Source of the DNA: Candidatus Paracaedibacteraceae bacterium
GTDB lineage: Bacteria > Pseudomonadota > Alphaproteobacteria > Paracaedibacterales > Paracaedibacteraceae
Direction: 5' to 3'
Assembly (NCBI GenBank): GCA_019636055.1
Contig: JAHBYH010000003.1
Location: forward strand, 1-64,000
Length of the DNA stretch: 64,000 bases
Part shown: piece by piece, positions 1 to 9,630 of the stretch
How positions within the stretch are numbered: the stretch's first letter is position 1
Layout of the letters: each line of letters opens with the position of its first letter
The notes under the pieces: model-generated
What the model was told of the DNA's origin: nothing
Seen by the model: the letters and a program-made list of their open reading frames with translations, nothing else
The model's database searches: none
Made by a program: the position numbers and the translations under genes

Positions 1-176
1 CATTTTGTTTTGACTATAGTGAGTGTGCTAACGTGTAATTTGGATAGAGCATTAAATTAAACGTCTTTGGTTGGCGAAGTACACCAAAAATTAATCACGA
101 TCTATTATATAATGACCTGAGAATTCTTTAACATGGGTTAAGACCCTATGTTGTAACATTGGAAGATATCTATATC

Positions 177-875
177 ATGAAACTCGTTTGTTTTCCCTAT
201 AGTGGCGCTAGTGGAATAGTTTATGCCCAGTGGCGCCCATACCTTCCTTCTGATTGGGCATTAGTTTGTATTGATTGTCCAGGCCATGGCATGCGTAGTC
301 ATGAAGCCTTACTGAATAACCATGAGGAACTTGTTGATGATCTTTATAACACATATAAAGATGAGTTTCTTGGGCCATTAGTACTGTTTGGTCACAGTCT
401 GGGGGCACTGATCGCTTTTGATATTGCAAGGCGATTGCTTAATGAAGGTAAAGATTTAAAGCTTTTGCTCGTTTCAGGTCGCCGTGCTCCCCATATTTCA
501 AGTCGGTTTCCCCCCATTCATAACTTGGATGATGACACTTTTTTAAAAGCATTAAACGATAGATACGGGGGTATTCCTGACGAACTTTTTTTAAATAAAA
601 ACCTTAGAGAAATATTTATACCGCCGTTGCGGGCAGATATTGGTATTTCAGAACAGTATCATCCTACAACTCAGTTACCATTATCCTGCCCTTTAGGTGC
701 CTTTCTTGCGGAGCATGATCATTCTGTTACTTTAGAGGAAACGCTTCCTTGGATGTGTTATTCTCAATATCCTCAAAATGTTATTGCTATTCAGGGGAAC
801 CATATTAACTGCATAACAAATCCTATATCTATCCGTGCGATACTACAGGTAATCACTAATACGGTCGAGTTTTGA
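177..875 (+). CDS. Type II thioesterase (alpha/beta hydrolase) of the polyketide cluster
   Basis: The 232-residue protein has the layout of stand-alone type II thioesterases (RifR/GrsT family), which remove stalled or wrong acyl groups from carrier proteins. The N-terminal FPYSGAS motif and the nucleophile elbow GHSLG (Ser74) are visible, and the C-terminal GNH supplies the likely catalytic His. I chose ATG 177 because GGAAGA lies about 10 bases upstream; an in-frame TTG at 159 is less likely. It is followed by a convergent phosphopantetheinyl transferase gene and lies just upstream of a giant PKS gene. Neither PKS in the window ends in its own thioesterase, so this enzyme could edit or assist release; that role is inferred. 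Confidence 0.9.
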   Translation: MKLVCFPYSGASGIVYAQWRPYLPSDWALVCIDCPGHGMRSHEALLNNHEELVDDLYNTYKDEFLGPLVLFGHSLGALIAFDIARRLLNEGKDLKLLLVSGRRAPHISSRFPPIHNLDDDTFLKALNDRYGGIPDELFLNKNLREIFIPPLRADIGISEQYHPTTQLPLSCPLGAFLAEHDHSVTLEETLPWMCYSQYPQNVIAIQGNHINCITNPISIRAILQVITNTVEF

Positions 876-954
876 TCTTGGATAATGATTTTCACCCGTA
901 AAGTACCATTAATTAATTGATACTTCAGCTGTGACGGTGCAAGTCGGGTAAATT

Positions 955-1701
955 TCATTCTGCGTTCCAAACAAAGTGATCTATTTCTTTAATGGCTTGC
1001 TTTGTTGATAGTGCTGCATAGTGGTTATCCCCAACAGAAAAAAAATCTGATGACCACAAAGAAGATTCCTCTGGAAATGGTTGGATATATATGGATGGAC
1101 GGGAGATATCATCGAGGGAAAACGTAACTTTGTCTATATCAAAACTAAAACCTACACCAATAGCTTTAATAAAAGATTCCTTTAATGTCCAATATTGGAA
1201 AAATAATTTTTGTCGTTCTGAAAGAGAGCTTGAAAAATAATTTTCTTGTTCCTTTAAGCTTAAGATTTGTTTAGCAATACTATCCTGATTTTTTATAGGT
1301 CGAATACATTCGACATCAATGCCAACACGGTGTTCCCTAGTCAAAGCGCATATGGCAAGGCCGTGAGTTTTACTAAAGTTAAATTCTACTCCGCATGGGT
1401 TATCATTTGGCTTAAGATAAGGCTTATTGTATTTATTAAAGGTCAAGGGAATTTGATGGGGAGAGCAATCAAGATACGCGCTCAGAATATGCCGCAGAGC
1501 AATATGACTATAGATATAGTCCCTTTGATGTTTAATATCCCTAAACTTTTCTGCAGTTTGAATTTCCCTAGGGCTTAAAACGGCTTTTTGTGTCGACGTT
1601 AAATCAAATTCAGCATCGAGGGGAATGTGCCAAACATGAACACAATTTTTCTCAATAATAATGGGTTGAGTAGACTGTAGGAAAGAAGAATTATGTTTCA
1701 T
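955..1701 (-). CDS. Sfp-type 4'-phosphopantetheinyl transferase
   Basis: This 248-residue protein matches the Sfp/HetI family, which transfers phosphopantetheine from coenzyme A to the active Ser of carrier proteins. The Mg-binding motif GIDVE is present (Asp129, Glu131), as is the second signature WTLKESFIKA with Trp171, Lys174, Glu175 and Lys179. Four carrier-protein domains in the two neighbouring synthases are its obvious substrates. The gene is divergent from the first synthase across about 290 bases and convergent with the thioesterase gene. Its position suggests a cluster-dedicated activator rather than the short AcpS of primary metabolism. Confidence 0.93.
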   Translation of the reverse strand: MKHNSSFLQSTQPIIIEKNCVHVWHIPLDAEFDLTSTQKAVLSPREIQTAEKFRDIKHQRDYIYSHIALRHILSAYLDCSPHQIPLTFNKYNKPYLKPNDNPCGVEFNFSKTHGLAICALTREHRVGIDVECIRPIKNQDSIAKQILSLKEQENYFSSSLSERQKLFFQYWTLKESFIKAIGVGFSFDIDKVTFSLDDISRPSIYIQPFPEESSLWSSDFFSVGDNHYAALSTKQAIKEIDHFVWNAE

Positions 1702-1918
1702 TCTTATTCTCTTTTATTTGTTTTTTCACAGTTTATTGTTAACCAAAAGTATTTAACAAAAGATTTATTCTCCACCAATTTTAGCTTTAACGGTCTTATT
1801 TAATAAGCTGTACTGAAGGGGATGATTAGCAAGCGTATATCTCAAGATATTTAAATGGTTAGGTGCAGAGATGGGATATAGGATGAGCATTAAATAGGCG
1901 AAAAAAGGGTGTATGAAA

Positions 1919-1933
1919 TTAATTAATCTTTAA
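1919..1933 (+). promoter_or_regulatory. Perfect CtrA-type box TTAA-N7-TTAA upstream of PKS 1
   Basis: TTAA at 1919-1922 and TTAA at 1930-1933 are separated by exactly seven bases, which is the CtrA consensus of Caulobacter and relatives. The box ends 60 bases before the ATG of the first synthase. A CtrA-like regulator is encoded at 49124-49906. Binding is inferred from the motif only; in AT-rich DNA such boxes can arise by chance. Confidence 0.45.
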
Positions 1934-1993
1934 GTGTTTAGCATTAGTTTTGAAAGGGTAACTTTTATTCAAAAACAGATATTGGTGAGTGTA

Positions 1994-4900
1994 ATGAAAA
2001 TCAAAACTTTGGAAACATTGCAGACGTTGAATGAAGTACTTGATTATCATGCTAACCAAAAACCTACATCTATCGCATATCATTTCATATCTTCAGAAAA
2101 TCAAGAAAATTCTATTACCTACCAAGAGCTCTCTGACAGTGTAAAGAAGATAGCATCTAACTTGCTTTCTTATGCACGTAAAGGGGATCGAGTTATTCTG
2201 ATTTTCCATCCTGGATTAGAGCTTATACAGTCTTTTCTGGGATGCATATATGCAGGTATAATTCCTATTTTAAATTACCCGCCAACCAATCAAAAATTAA
2301 CGGATAAATTGGCCGGTATTATGGCAAACGCAGGAACGGATCTATTAATTATTCCAGAGAAATTAAAAGAGAAAGTAACTAATTACTCACTTCCCGAAGC
2401 TAAACAGTGGTTAGTGTTTGAAGATCTCGCTGCAACAACTTCAAGCGCGTCTCTGGCGGAAATAAAGCCACAAGATATTGCTTTTCTGCAATATACCTCT
2501 GGCTCGACAGGGGTTCCTAAGGGCGTGGTCATTACTCATAATAATATTTTAGATAATTTAAGATTACTACGGCAAGGTTTGGGGCTATATCATGATAACG
2601 CAGTGTTTGTCAGTTGGTTGCCGCCTTACCATGACATGGGACTTATTGGGGGAATTTTAAGTCCTTTCTATTCAGGGGTTCCTAGTGTTCTAATGGCCCC
2701 TTTAACCTTTATGATGCATCCCATTAAGTGGCTCAAGGCCATAAGTGACTATAAAGGGACTATCAGTGGTGGCCCTAATTTTGCTTATAACTATTGTTGT
2801 GAACGAATAAAACCTGAGCAATTAGCTTCTTTAGATCTCTCAAGTTGGAAATGTGCTTTCAATGGTGCAGAACCAATTCATGCGGAAACATTACAGAAAT
2901 TCTATAATATGTTTAAAGAATGTGGTTTTCGATATGAATCCTTCTTCCCTTGTTATGGAATGGCCGAGACAACTTTGTTTGTCAGTGGGGCTGACCTTGG
3001 TAAAGGCCCTGTTTTAAGAGATATTTCAGCGAGTGGGTTGCAAGAAGGGGATGTTCTTCCGCCAAAGAAATACCAAGACTCTTATACTTGCGTCAGTTCA
3101 GGACGCCCATACATGACTACAATAATTGTAGATCATAATACAGGAAAAATTTTAGCTGAGGATCAAATCGGTGAGATTTGGATTCAAGGACAAAGCGTTG
3201 CCGAAGGTTATTGGCAGCGACTAGACGTCACCGAGGAAATATTTAAAGCAACTGTTGAAGCGACTCAGGGAAACTTCTTGCGAACAGGCGATCTTGGTTT
3301 CATGAAGGATGGTGAGCTGTATGTTACAGGACGTCTTAAAGATCTCATCATTATTCAAGGTCGCAATTATTATCCCCAAGATATTGAATTGATCGCTGAA
3401 ATGAGCCATCCGCTTATTAAATCATCTGGATGTGCTGCATTTACTTTGGATCCAACGAACGAAAAATCGGTTTGTTTAGTCGCTGCGATTCAAGATAAAG
3501 GTGCTGAGACTTATCTTGAAATTGTTAGAAGTATCCGAATGGCTGTTGCCTCAAGTTTAGAACTAACCATAGAAAGGGTTGTTTTAATCCCCTCTCGTGC
3601 ATTGCCAAAGACCACCAGCGGAAAAGTACAACGTCGTCAAGCAAGGCAAATGGTACTCAATCAAGAATTTGACGTATTGTTTGAAGATTCTCAGGGGAAA
3701 GTTGTCGCAGAATCAGACCCTCAACCAAAAACCAACACAGAAATTAAACAGGTAATAGTTGATTGGATCAAGGAGCAAGGTCTTGTCGTCGGAGACCAAA
3801 GAATACGGGGAGATGAACAGTGGGTTGAATTAGGATTTGACTCTCTTAGGGTTGTTAATATGTGTGTATCTCTTGAAGAGATACTACAAATAAATATCAA
3901 TCCTGTTATTGTTTGGGACTATCCAAGCATTGACCAGTTCAGCGATTTTCTATCTGGGGGTAGGGCAGATCAGACTCCTTGTCATGCCCGGAATATGTTC
4001 TCTAACGAACCGATAGCAATAATAGGGATGGGTTGTCGTTTACCTGGTGGGGTGGGTCTGCGGGAGTTTTGGGACCTTCTTCAAGATGGTCGAGACGGGA
4101 TCAGAGACATTCCCTCCGAACGCTTTGATCTTGATGCCTATTATGATCCCGATCCTACAATACCCGGAAAGATGAATACCCGTTGGGGTGGTTTTATTGA
4201 TGATGTCGATCTTTTTGATGCGGCCTTCTTTGGTATCAGTCCTCGTGAAGCTGAGATGATGGACCCGCAACAACGCCTTCTGCTCGAGACAACGTGGAAA
4301 GCCTTGGAAAATGCGGGGATTAATCCGCAGCAGTTGAAGGAAAGCCATACAGCAATTCTCATTGGGGCGTCGACCTCCGATTATTCAAACTTGTTACTCC
4401 AACAAAAAACAAATGAAAGCCTTAATGCCTATCTTGGGACAGGAACAGCGCTGAGCGCGGATGCCGGAAGGTTGGCTTATGTGCTGGGAACGCGTGGTGA
4501 AGCCTTGACCATTGATACCGCCTGTTCATCTTCTCTGGTAGCTCTGTATCATGCTTGTGATGACCTACGGGATGGAGAATGTGATTTGGCCATAGCCGGC
4601 GCTGTTAATCTTGTTTTAGCACCGGACTTAACGGTTGCTTTGAGTAAAGCGGGGATGCTCTCTCCAACAGGGCGATGTCAGACTTTTGATGTGAATGCCA
4701 ATGGCTATGTTCGCTCAGAAGGATGTGGTGTGTTGATTCTCAAGCGCCTTGCAGATGCTGAACGGGATGGCGATCGTATTTTAGCCGTGATTAAGGGCAC
4801 AGCTGTCAATCAGGATGGCGCCAGCAATGGCTTTACGGCACCCAATGGTCGCGCTCAAGTCGAGGTATTTACAGAAGCTCTCCAAAAAAGTAACTTAAAG

Positions 4901-7900
4901 GGAACGGATATCGACTACATCGAAGCCCATGGTACGGGGACGCCGTTGGGTGATCCGATTGAAGTCCATTCTATTGCAGAAGTCTATGGCGGTGGCAGAC
5001 AGAAACCCCTGATCTTGGGATCCGTTAAGAGTAATATTGGCCACCTAGAAGCCGCAGCCGGTATGGCCGGTCTCATTAAAGTGGTTTTATCCTTGCAAAA
5101 CGAAAAGATTCCGGGCAACCTTCATTTCCAAACAGTGAATCCTTTAATTGAGTTAGATCGTATCCCGGCTCAAGTTGCAACGGGCCTGATTCCTTGGCAA
5201 CGTGGAGACAAACCGCGTCGAGCTGCCGTCAGCTCGTTTGGCTTTACAGGCACGAATGCCCATGTAATCTTAGAAGAGGCTCCACAATCCCCTAAAACAA
5301 TCAATGAGATCGATCGCCATGATCATATCTTAACGCTGTCTGCAAAATCAGAAGCGTCTCTTAAAGCGCTGACGGAGTCCTATCAGGCATATCTGTTCAC
5401 TCATCCTGAGTTTGATATTGGGGATGTTTGTTATACTGCCAACACCGGACGGGCTCACTTTGGCCACCGTGTTGCTGTCATCGGACAGACAGTTGAAGAC
5501 ATAGTCAATAAACTCAAGACCAGAGACTTTATTCAAGGAACAGCTCTGAATAATCATAAGGTCGCATTTTTATTCACCGGTCAAGGATCCCAGTATGTGG
5601 GGATGGGCAAAGCGTTGTATGAAACAAGTCCCGTCTTTAAAGACGCTTTAGATGAATGCGCTAATCTTCTCATAGAACATTTGGATAAACCTCTGCTCAA
5701 TGTGTTATGGGAAGATAAGGAAGCAATTCATCAAACTCAATACACTCAACCGTGTCTTTTTGCTCTTGAATACGCCCTGTTTAAAATGTGGCAAAGTTGG
5801 GGCATCCAACCCACATATGTCATGGGGCATAGTGTTGGGGAATATGTGGCTGCGGTTATAGCGGGCGTGATGTCACTAAGAGATGGTCTAAAATTAATTG
5901 CTGCCCGTGGCCGCCTAATGCAATCCTTGCCGGCTGGCGGCGGGATGGCAGCACTTCAGGTTGATGAAGAAACCTTAACGGCACTCATTCAAGAGTCAAA
6001 TGCTAACATTGACTTAGCCGCTGTTAATGGTCCAAAGCAACGGGTGATTTCCGGGACCTTGGACGAGATCCATAAGGTCGTGACACTCGCCAAGAGTAAA
6101 AAACTGAAAGCTCAACAACTGGAAGTGTCACATGCCTTCCACTCTTCGTTGATGGATCCAGTTCTCGAGGCGTTTAAAACCATAGCCGCAGCTATTGCGT
6201 ATAAGGCACCACAACTCGGTTTAGTCTCGAATGTGACAGGTACCGTCATGTTCGAAGCCCCGACCGCAGATTACTGGGTTAACCATCTGCGTCAAGCGGT
6301 TCAGTTTGAAGCCAGCATTCAAACATTAGAAGCTGAAGGATGTACGGCCTTTATTGAAGCAGGACCGTCCCCTGTCTTGACTACCTTGGGGCAACTCTGT
6401 GTGCCAGGTGACAACCACACCATATGGGTAGCCTCATTATCAGAGAAAGAGTCGGACTGGCAAATGTTGACGGAGAGTCTCTCTAATTTGTACATTGCTG
6501 GCGTTGAAATAGACTGGGCAGGTATTGATGCTCCCTATCATCGGCGCAAATTAGATCTGCCAACCTACGCCTTTGACCGGCAACGGTATTGGGCGCCTGT
6601 TCTGGATGAAGCACGCCGTCATCAGGATAATTATGTCGATCCTGACTGGTTCTATGGGCTGCAATGGCTCCCCCACGAGCTAAACTCAAGTGCGACAAGA
6701 GAAGCGTTGAGCAGACGTTGGTTACTGATTGGCGATCATCCTTTAATGCAAGAAGTCGGGTCTCTCCTCAAGGCAAAGGGAATATCATGCCTTACCCTTA
6801 ACGAAGATGTATTGGATAGCAAAGAGTCGGTCTTGTCGGCAATTTCTGATCTCGTCAAGGAAGAACCGCTGTCCGGGGTTATTTATGGTTTAGGTCTGGA
6901 TCAAGCAACGACGACACTATCAGATCTGAAGCATCAAACGGCCGGATTATTACACCTTGTTCAATCTTTGGTACAAGAGAATCAAGAACCTGTTCTTTGG
7001 GTCTTAACAGCCGACGCACAACCGATTGGAAAAATGACGAATCTTGCCGCAGCGCTCCTGTTAGGGATGAGTAAAGTGATTGCCCTGGAACATCCGGACT
7101 TACACTGCTCCCGCTTAGATCTAGACGGAACACAAGACATAACGCAACAAGCCGGGATTGTCTTAAACGAACTAGAACGCCGTGACGGCGAAGGAGAAGT
7201 AGCCTATCGCGAGGGGATCCGTTATGTGCCGCGCTTAGATCGGGTTAAAGATACCGTGGGCGGAAAACCTTTAGTTATTGATTCTAAGGCAAGCTATGTC
7301 ATTACCGGGGGCTTGGGTGCTCTAGGATTAGAAGTTGCCGGATGGCTAATCAGCAAAGGGGCAAAACATCTAACCTTGCTCGGTCGTCGCTCCCCTCATG
7401 ATCAAGCGACAGCTAAGATTGCTGATTGGCAATCACAGGGTGTTACGATCACGACAAGAACTGTCGATGTGGCCGATCGAGATGCTTTAGCTTCTGTGCT
7501 TTCTGAACATGGAACAGTCACCCCCCCCATCAAAGGTATTATTCATGCAGCAGGCGTGCTAGACGATCGATTGTTGATGAATCAAGAATGGTCTGTGTTC
7601 GAAAAAGTCTTGTCAGGCAAGGCAATGGGAGCGTGGCATTTACATGAATTGAGCGCTAACCTGCCTCTGGACTTCTTTATACTCTTCTCGTCTGTTGCAA
7701 GTATGGTGGGATCCTTAGGTCAAAGTAATTATGCCGCAGCCAATGCGTATCTTGATTCATTAGCCTATTATCGACACACCCATGATTTACCTGTCTTAAG
7801 TATTAACTGGGGTCCTTGGGCTGATGTAGGAATGGCCAATACCGTGCAAAAGTTCGATCCCGGTATCCAACGGCTTTCGATCAAGCATTCGCTTAATGCG

Positions 7901-9607
7901 CTCTCGCATTGTCTGAACACTTCGTTATCTCAATACATGGTCGCTGACATCAATTGGTCAACCCTTAATCTTGGCCAAGCAATGCCCGCTCTCCTTCAAA
8001 TCCTAAGCCCTAATTTAGGGGGGCATGAACAGTTGGCTGATAGGGACCAATTGTTACAAAACCCTCGCTATACCAACGAAGATAAACTAAATTACTTGGC
8101 ACCTCTCTTGACAGATTTTGTTCGAGAGATCTTAAAATTGCCGTTTCACCAAGAAATACGATTAGACCAAAACTTATTTGAATTGGGTATGGATTCATTA
8201 ATGACAATTCAACTTACGAATAAAATAAATAATTATTTGGGTAGTGATCTAAACTTAATTAGCAACAAAAAATTATCAGACGTTGCATCCATTTATGGAA
8301 TTGCAACCCTTGTTATAGAGAATTCCAATAAAAGAGCAGATGAAACACCCACACAAAATAATAATACATCATTTTGCATTCCTTTATCTCCGCAACAACT
8401 TGAAATATGGTCTTATTTAAAATCGCAACAAAACCATCTGGCTTATACTATCCCTTTAGCACTGAACCTTCCAACAGCAATCAAGATTAATTCTTTAAGC
8501 AATGCTATAGAAGTTATTCTAAACCGCCATGACATATTAAGAGCAACTTTTGTTACTCTCGAAGATCAACCTATCCAGATTATTCCGTCAAAAATAAACT
8601 TTTCATTGGAAACGTTAGACGCCCTTTCTGATAATTTAGAGGAGATATATAACACATTCTTCAACTCATCATTTAATCTTGAAAAAGGTCCTCTAATCAA
8701 ATTTTTATTGATTAACAAAGGTCCAGATCATTATGTTCTCCTCATGAATATCCATCACTTAATCTCAGATGGCACAACACCTATTCTTTTACTTTCGGAA
8801 ATTTTTGAAGAATATCAAAATCCTTTGAGAAAGAATGTTAGCGACTATTATCAATACTCTAATTATATCCAATGGACATTGGATAACATTTGTCCTTATC
8901 TAACAGGTTCCTTAAAGGATTACTGGGAAAATAATCTAAAGGGCTTTCAATACGTTGATCTTTTTAAGCAGCCCTCTAAACAAACGAACAAAGCTATTTC
9001 TGGAAGCAAATTAAGTTTTGATCTAGAACAGAGTATTATTGATAAACTTTATATACTAGCAAAAGATCACCATTTAACCCTCAGCAACTTATTTCTCGCG
9101 GCTATTCATAAAACGATATATCATTTTACGCACCAAGCGGATACTTCGATAATGGTCTTGTCTGCTGGGAGGAATAGTGGTGAGTGGAGCAATGTGATTG
9201 GCGATACATCCTGTGAATTAATTGTGCGTTGTCAAGACGTGCTGCAACAACCGCTTATTCAAATAGCAAAAGTTATCCAACAACAATTATTAGATATCCC
9301 TGACAACAAACAAGTACCTATATCAGTTTTACGATTGTTTGATATAAATATCCCGCCAATTTCTTATGATTTTCAGAGATTTGATCAGACGAGTATCACT
9401 ATCCATGACAAGACAATCACACCAATTCAAGTTTCAAGTGACTCGACTCATCTTTGGGGCATTGATTCCCGTCACCTGTCCTTTAAAGTGCGGTTATATC
9501 CTCATAACAAGATTCATATTACGTTGAAATATAGGCTAGATAAATACAGCGACGATCAAGCTACCCAAATACTGGGTAAGTTTATAGAAATATTGCAAGA
9601 GGTCTAA
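1994..9607 (+). CDS. Hybrid PKS 1: FAAL-ACP-KS-AT-KR-ACP-C
   Basis: This 2537-residue synthase is built in this order: fatty acyl-AMP ligase (about 1-585; YTSGSTGVPKG near 167 and TGRLKDLIIIQGRN), ACP1 (LGFDSL, Ser617), ketosynthase (about 673-1100; DTACSSS Cys844, EAHGTG His979, NIGHLE His1017), acyltransferase (GHSVG Ser1280; HAFH 1380-1383, typical of malonyl-CoA), ketoreductase (TGGLGALG; LDD motif of B-type), ACP2 (GMDSL, Ser2068) and a condensation domain (about 2128-2537; HHLISDG at 2254-2260). There is no DH, ER or thioesterase domain. Predicted action: load a fatty acid, extend it once by malonate, reduce to the beta-hydroxy acyl chain, then couple or release it through the C domain. 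ATG 1994 follows a GGTGAG; GTG 1934 is an alternative. Residues about 691-2011 are shared exactly with PKS 2. Confidence 0.95.
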   Translation: MKIKTLETLQTLNEVLDYHANQKPTSIAYHFISSENQENSITYQELSDSVKKIASNLLSYARKGDRVILIFHPGLELIQSFLGCIYAGIIPILNYPPTNQKLTDKLAGIMANAGTDLLIIPEKLKEKVTNYSLPEAKQWLVFEDLAATTSSASLAEIKPQDIAFLQYTSGSTGVPKGVVITHNNILDNLRLLRQGLGLYHDNAVFVSWLPPYHDMGLIGGILSPFYSGVPSVLMAPLTFMMHPIKWLKAISDYKGTISGGPNFAYNYCCERIKPEQLASLDLSSWKCAFNGAEPIHAETLQKFYNMFKECGFRYESFFPCYGMAETTLFVSGADLGKGPVLRDISASGLQEGDVLPPKKYQDSYTCVSSGRPYMTTIIVDHNTGKILAEDQIGEIWIQGQSVAEGYWQRLDVTEEIFKATVEATQGNFLRTGDLGFMKDGELYVTGRLKDLIIIQGRNYYPQDIELIAEMSHPLIKSSGCAAFTLDPTNEKSVCLVAAIQDKGAETYLEIVRSIRMAVASSLELTIERVVLIPSRALPKTTSGKVQRRQARQMVLNQEFDVLFEDSQGKVVAESDPQPKTNTEIKQVIVDWIKEQGLVVGDQRIRGDEQWVELGFDSLRVVNMCVSLEEILQININPVIVWDYPSIDQFSDFLSGGRADQTPCHARNMFSNEPIAIIGMGCRLPGGVGLREFWDLLQDGRDGIRDIPSERFDLDAYYDPDPTIPGKMNTRWGGFIDDVDLFDAAFFGISPREAEMMDPQQRLLLETTWKALENAGINPQQLKESHTAILIGASTSDYSNLLLQQKTNESLNAYLGTGTALSADAGRLAYVLGTRGEALTIDTACSSSLVALYHACDDLRDGECDLAIAGAVNLVLAPDLTVALSKAGMLSPTGRCQTFDVNANGYVRSEGCGVLILKRLADAERDGDRILAVIKGTAVNQDGASNGFTAPNGRAQVEVFTEALQKSNLKGTDIDYIEAHGTGTPLGDPIEVHSIAEVYGGGRQKPLILGSVKSNIGHLEAAAGMAGLIKVVLSLQNEKIPGNLHFQTVNPLIELDRIPAQVATGLIPWQRGDKPRRAAVSSFGFTGTNAHVILEEAPQSPKTINEIDRHDHILTLSAKSEASLKALTESYQAYLFTHPEFDIGDVCYTANTGRAHFGHRVAVIGQTVEDIVNKLKTRDFIQGTALNNHKVAFLFTGQGSQYVGMGKALYETSPVFKDALDECANLLIEHLDKPLLNVLWEDKEAIHQTQYTQPCLFALEYALFKMWQSWGIQPTYVMGHSVGEYVAAVIAGVMSLRDGLKLIAARGRLMQSLPAGGGMAALQVDEETLTALIQESNANIDLAAVNGPKQRVISGTLDEIHKVVTLAKSKKLKAQQLEVSHAFHSSLMDPVLEAFKTIAAAIAYKAPQLGLVSNVTGTVMFEAPTADYWVNHLRQAVQFEASIQTLEAEGCTAFIEAGPSPVLTTLGQLCVPGDNHTIWVASLSEKESDWQMLTESLSNLYIAGVEIDWAGIDAPYHRRKLDLPTYAFDRQRYWAPVLDEARRHQDNYVDPDWFYGLQWLPHELNSSATREALSRRWLLIGDHPLMQEVGSLLKAKGISCLTLNEDVLDSKESVLSAISDLVKEEPLSGVIYGLGLDQATTTLSDLKHQTAGLLHLVQSLVQENQEPVLWVLTADAQPIGKMTNLAAALLLGMSKVIALEHPDLHCSRLDLDGTQDITQQAGIVLNELERRDGEGEVAYREGIRYVPRLDRVKDTVGGKPLVIDSKASYVITGGLGALGLEVAGWLISKGAKHLTLLGRRSPHDQATAKIADWQSQGVTITTRTVDVADRDALASVLSEHGTVTPPIKGIIHAAGVLDDRLLMNQEWSVFEKVLSGKAMGAWHLHELSANLPLDFFILFSSVASMVGSLGQSNYAAANAYLDSLAYYRHTHDLPVLSINWGPWADVGMANTVQKFDPGIQRLSIKHSLNALSHCLNTSLSQYMVADINWSTLNLGQAMPALLQILSPNLGGHEQLADRDQLLQNPRYTNEDKLNYLAPLLTDFVREILKLPFHQEIRLDQNLFELGMDSLMTIQLTNKINNYLGSDLNLISNKKLSDVASIYGIATLVIENSNKRADETPTQNNNTSFCIPLSPQQLEIWSYLKSQQNHLAYTIPLALNLPTAIKINSLSNAIEVILNRHDILRATFVTLEDQPIQIIPSKINFSLETLDALSDNLEEIYNTFFNSSFNLEKGPLIKFLLINKGPDHYVLLMNIHHLISDGTTPILLLSEIFEEYQNPLRKNVSDYYQYSNYIQWTLDNICPYLTGSLKDYWENNLKGFQYVDLFKQPSKQTNKAISGSKLSFDLEQSIIDKLYILAKDHHLTLSNLFLAAIHKTIYHFTHQADTSIMVLSAGRNSGEWSNVIGDTSCELIVRCQDVLQQPLIQIAKVIQQQLLDIPDNKQVPISVLRLFDINIPPISYDFQRFDQTSITIHDKTITPIQVSSDSTHLWGIDSRHLSFKVRLYPHNKIHITLKYRLDKYSDDQATQILGKFIEILQEV
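4064..8025 (+). repeat. Left arm of a 3,962-bp inverted repeat (KS-AT-KR cassette)
   Basis: The segment pairs with 14175-18136 on the other strand by the rule x' = 22200 - x, with no indel. The translations are identical throughout as read, and every DNA segment I compared was identical, including an eight-C run near 7521-7528. The left edge lies in the first residues of the KS; before it the two genes still resemble each other with scattered mismatches. The right edge is abrupt, just after the KR. The sampled line at 5041-5100 is 50% GC, against 20% at 8221-8280 just outside. The arm lies wholly inside the coding region of PKS 1. Confidence 0.97.
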
Positions 9608-9630
9608 ATGATTTTGGTCCTTATTGCATT

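Noticed and set aside
4040..7133. Small open frames on the minus strand inside PKS 1, repeated on the plus strand inside PKS 2 (15067-18160)
   Set aside because: They occur in mirror-image pairs only because they lie in the inverted repeat. They have no family features and are antisense to conserved PKS domains.
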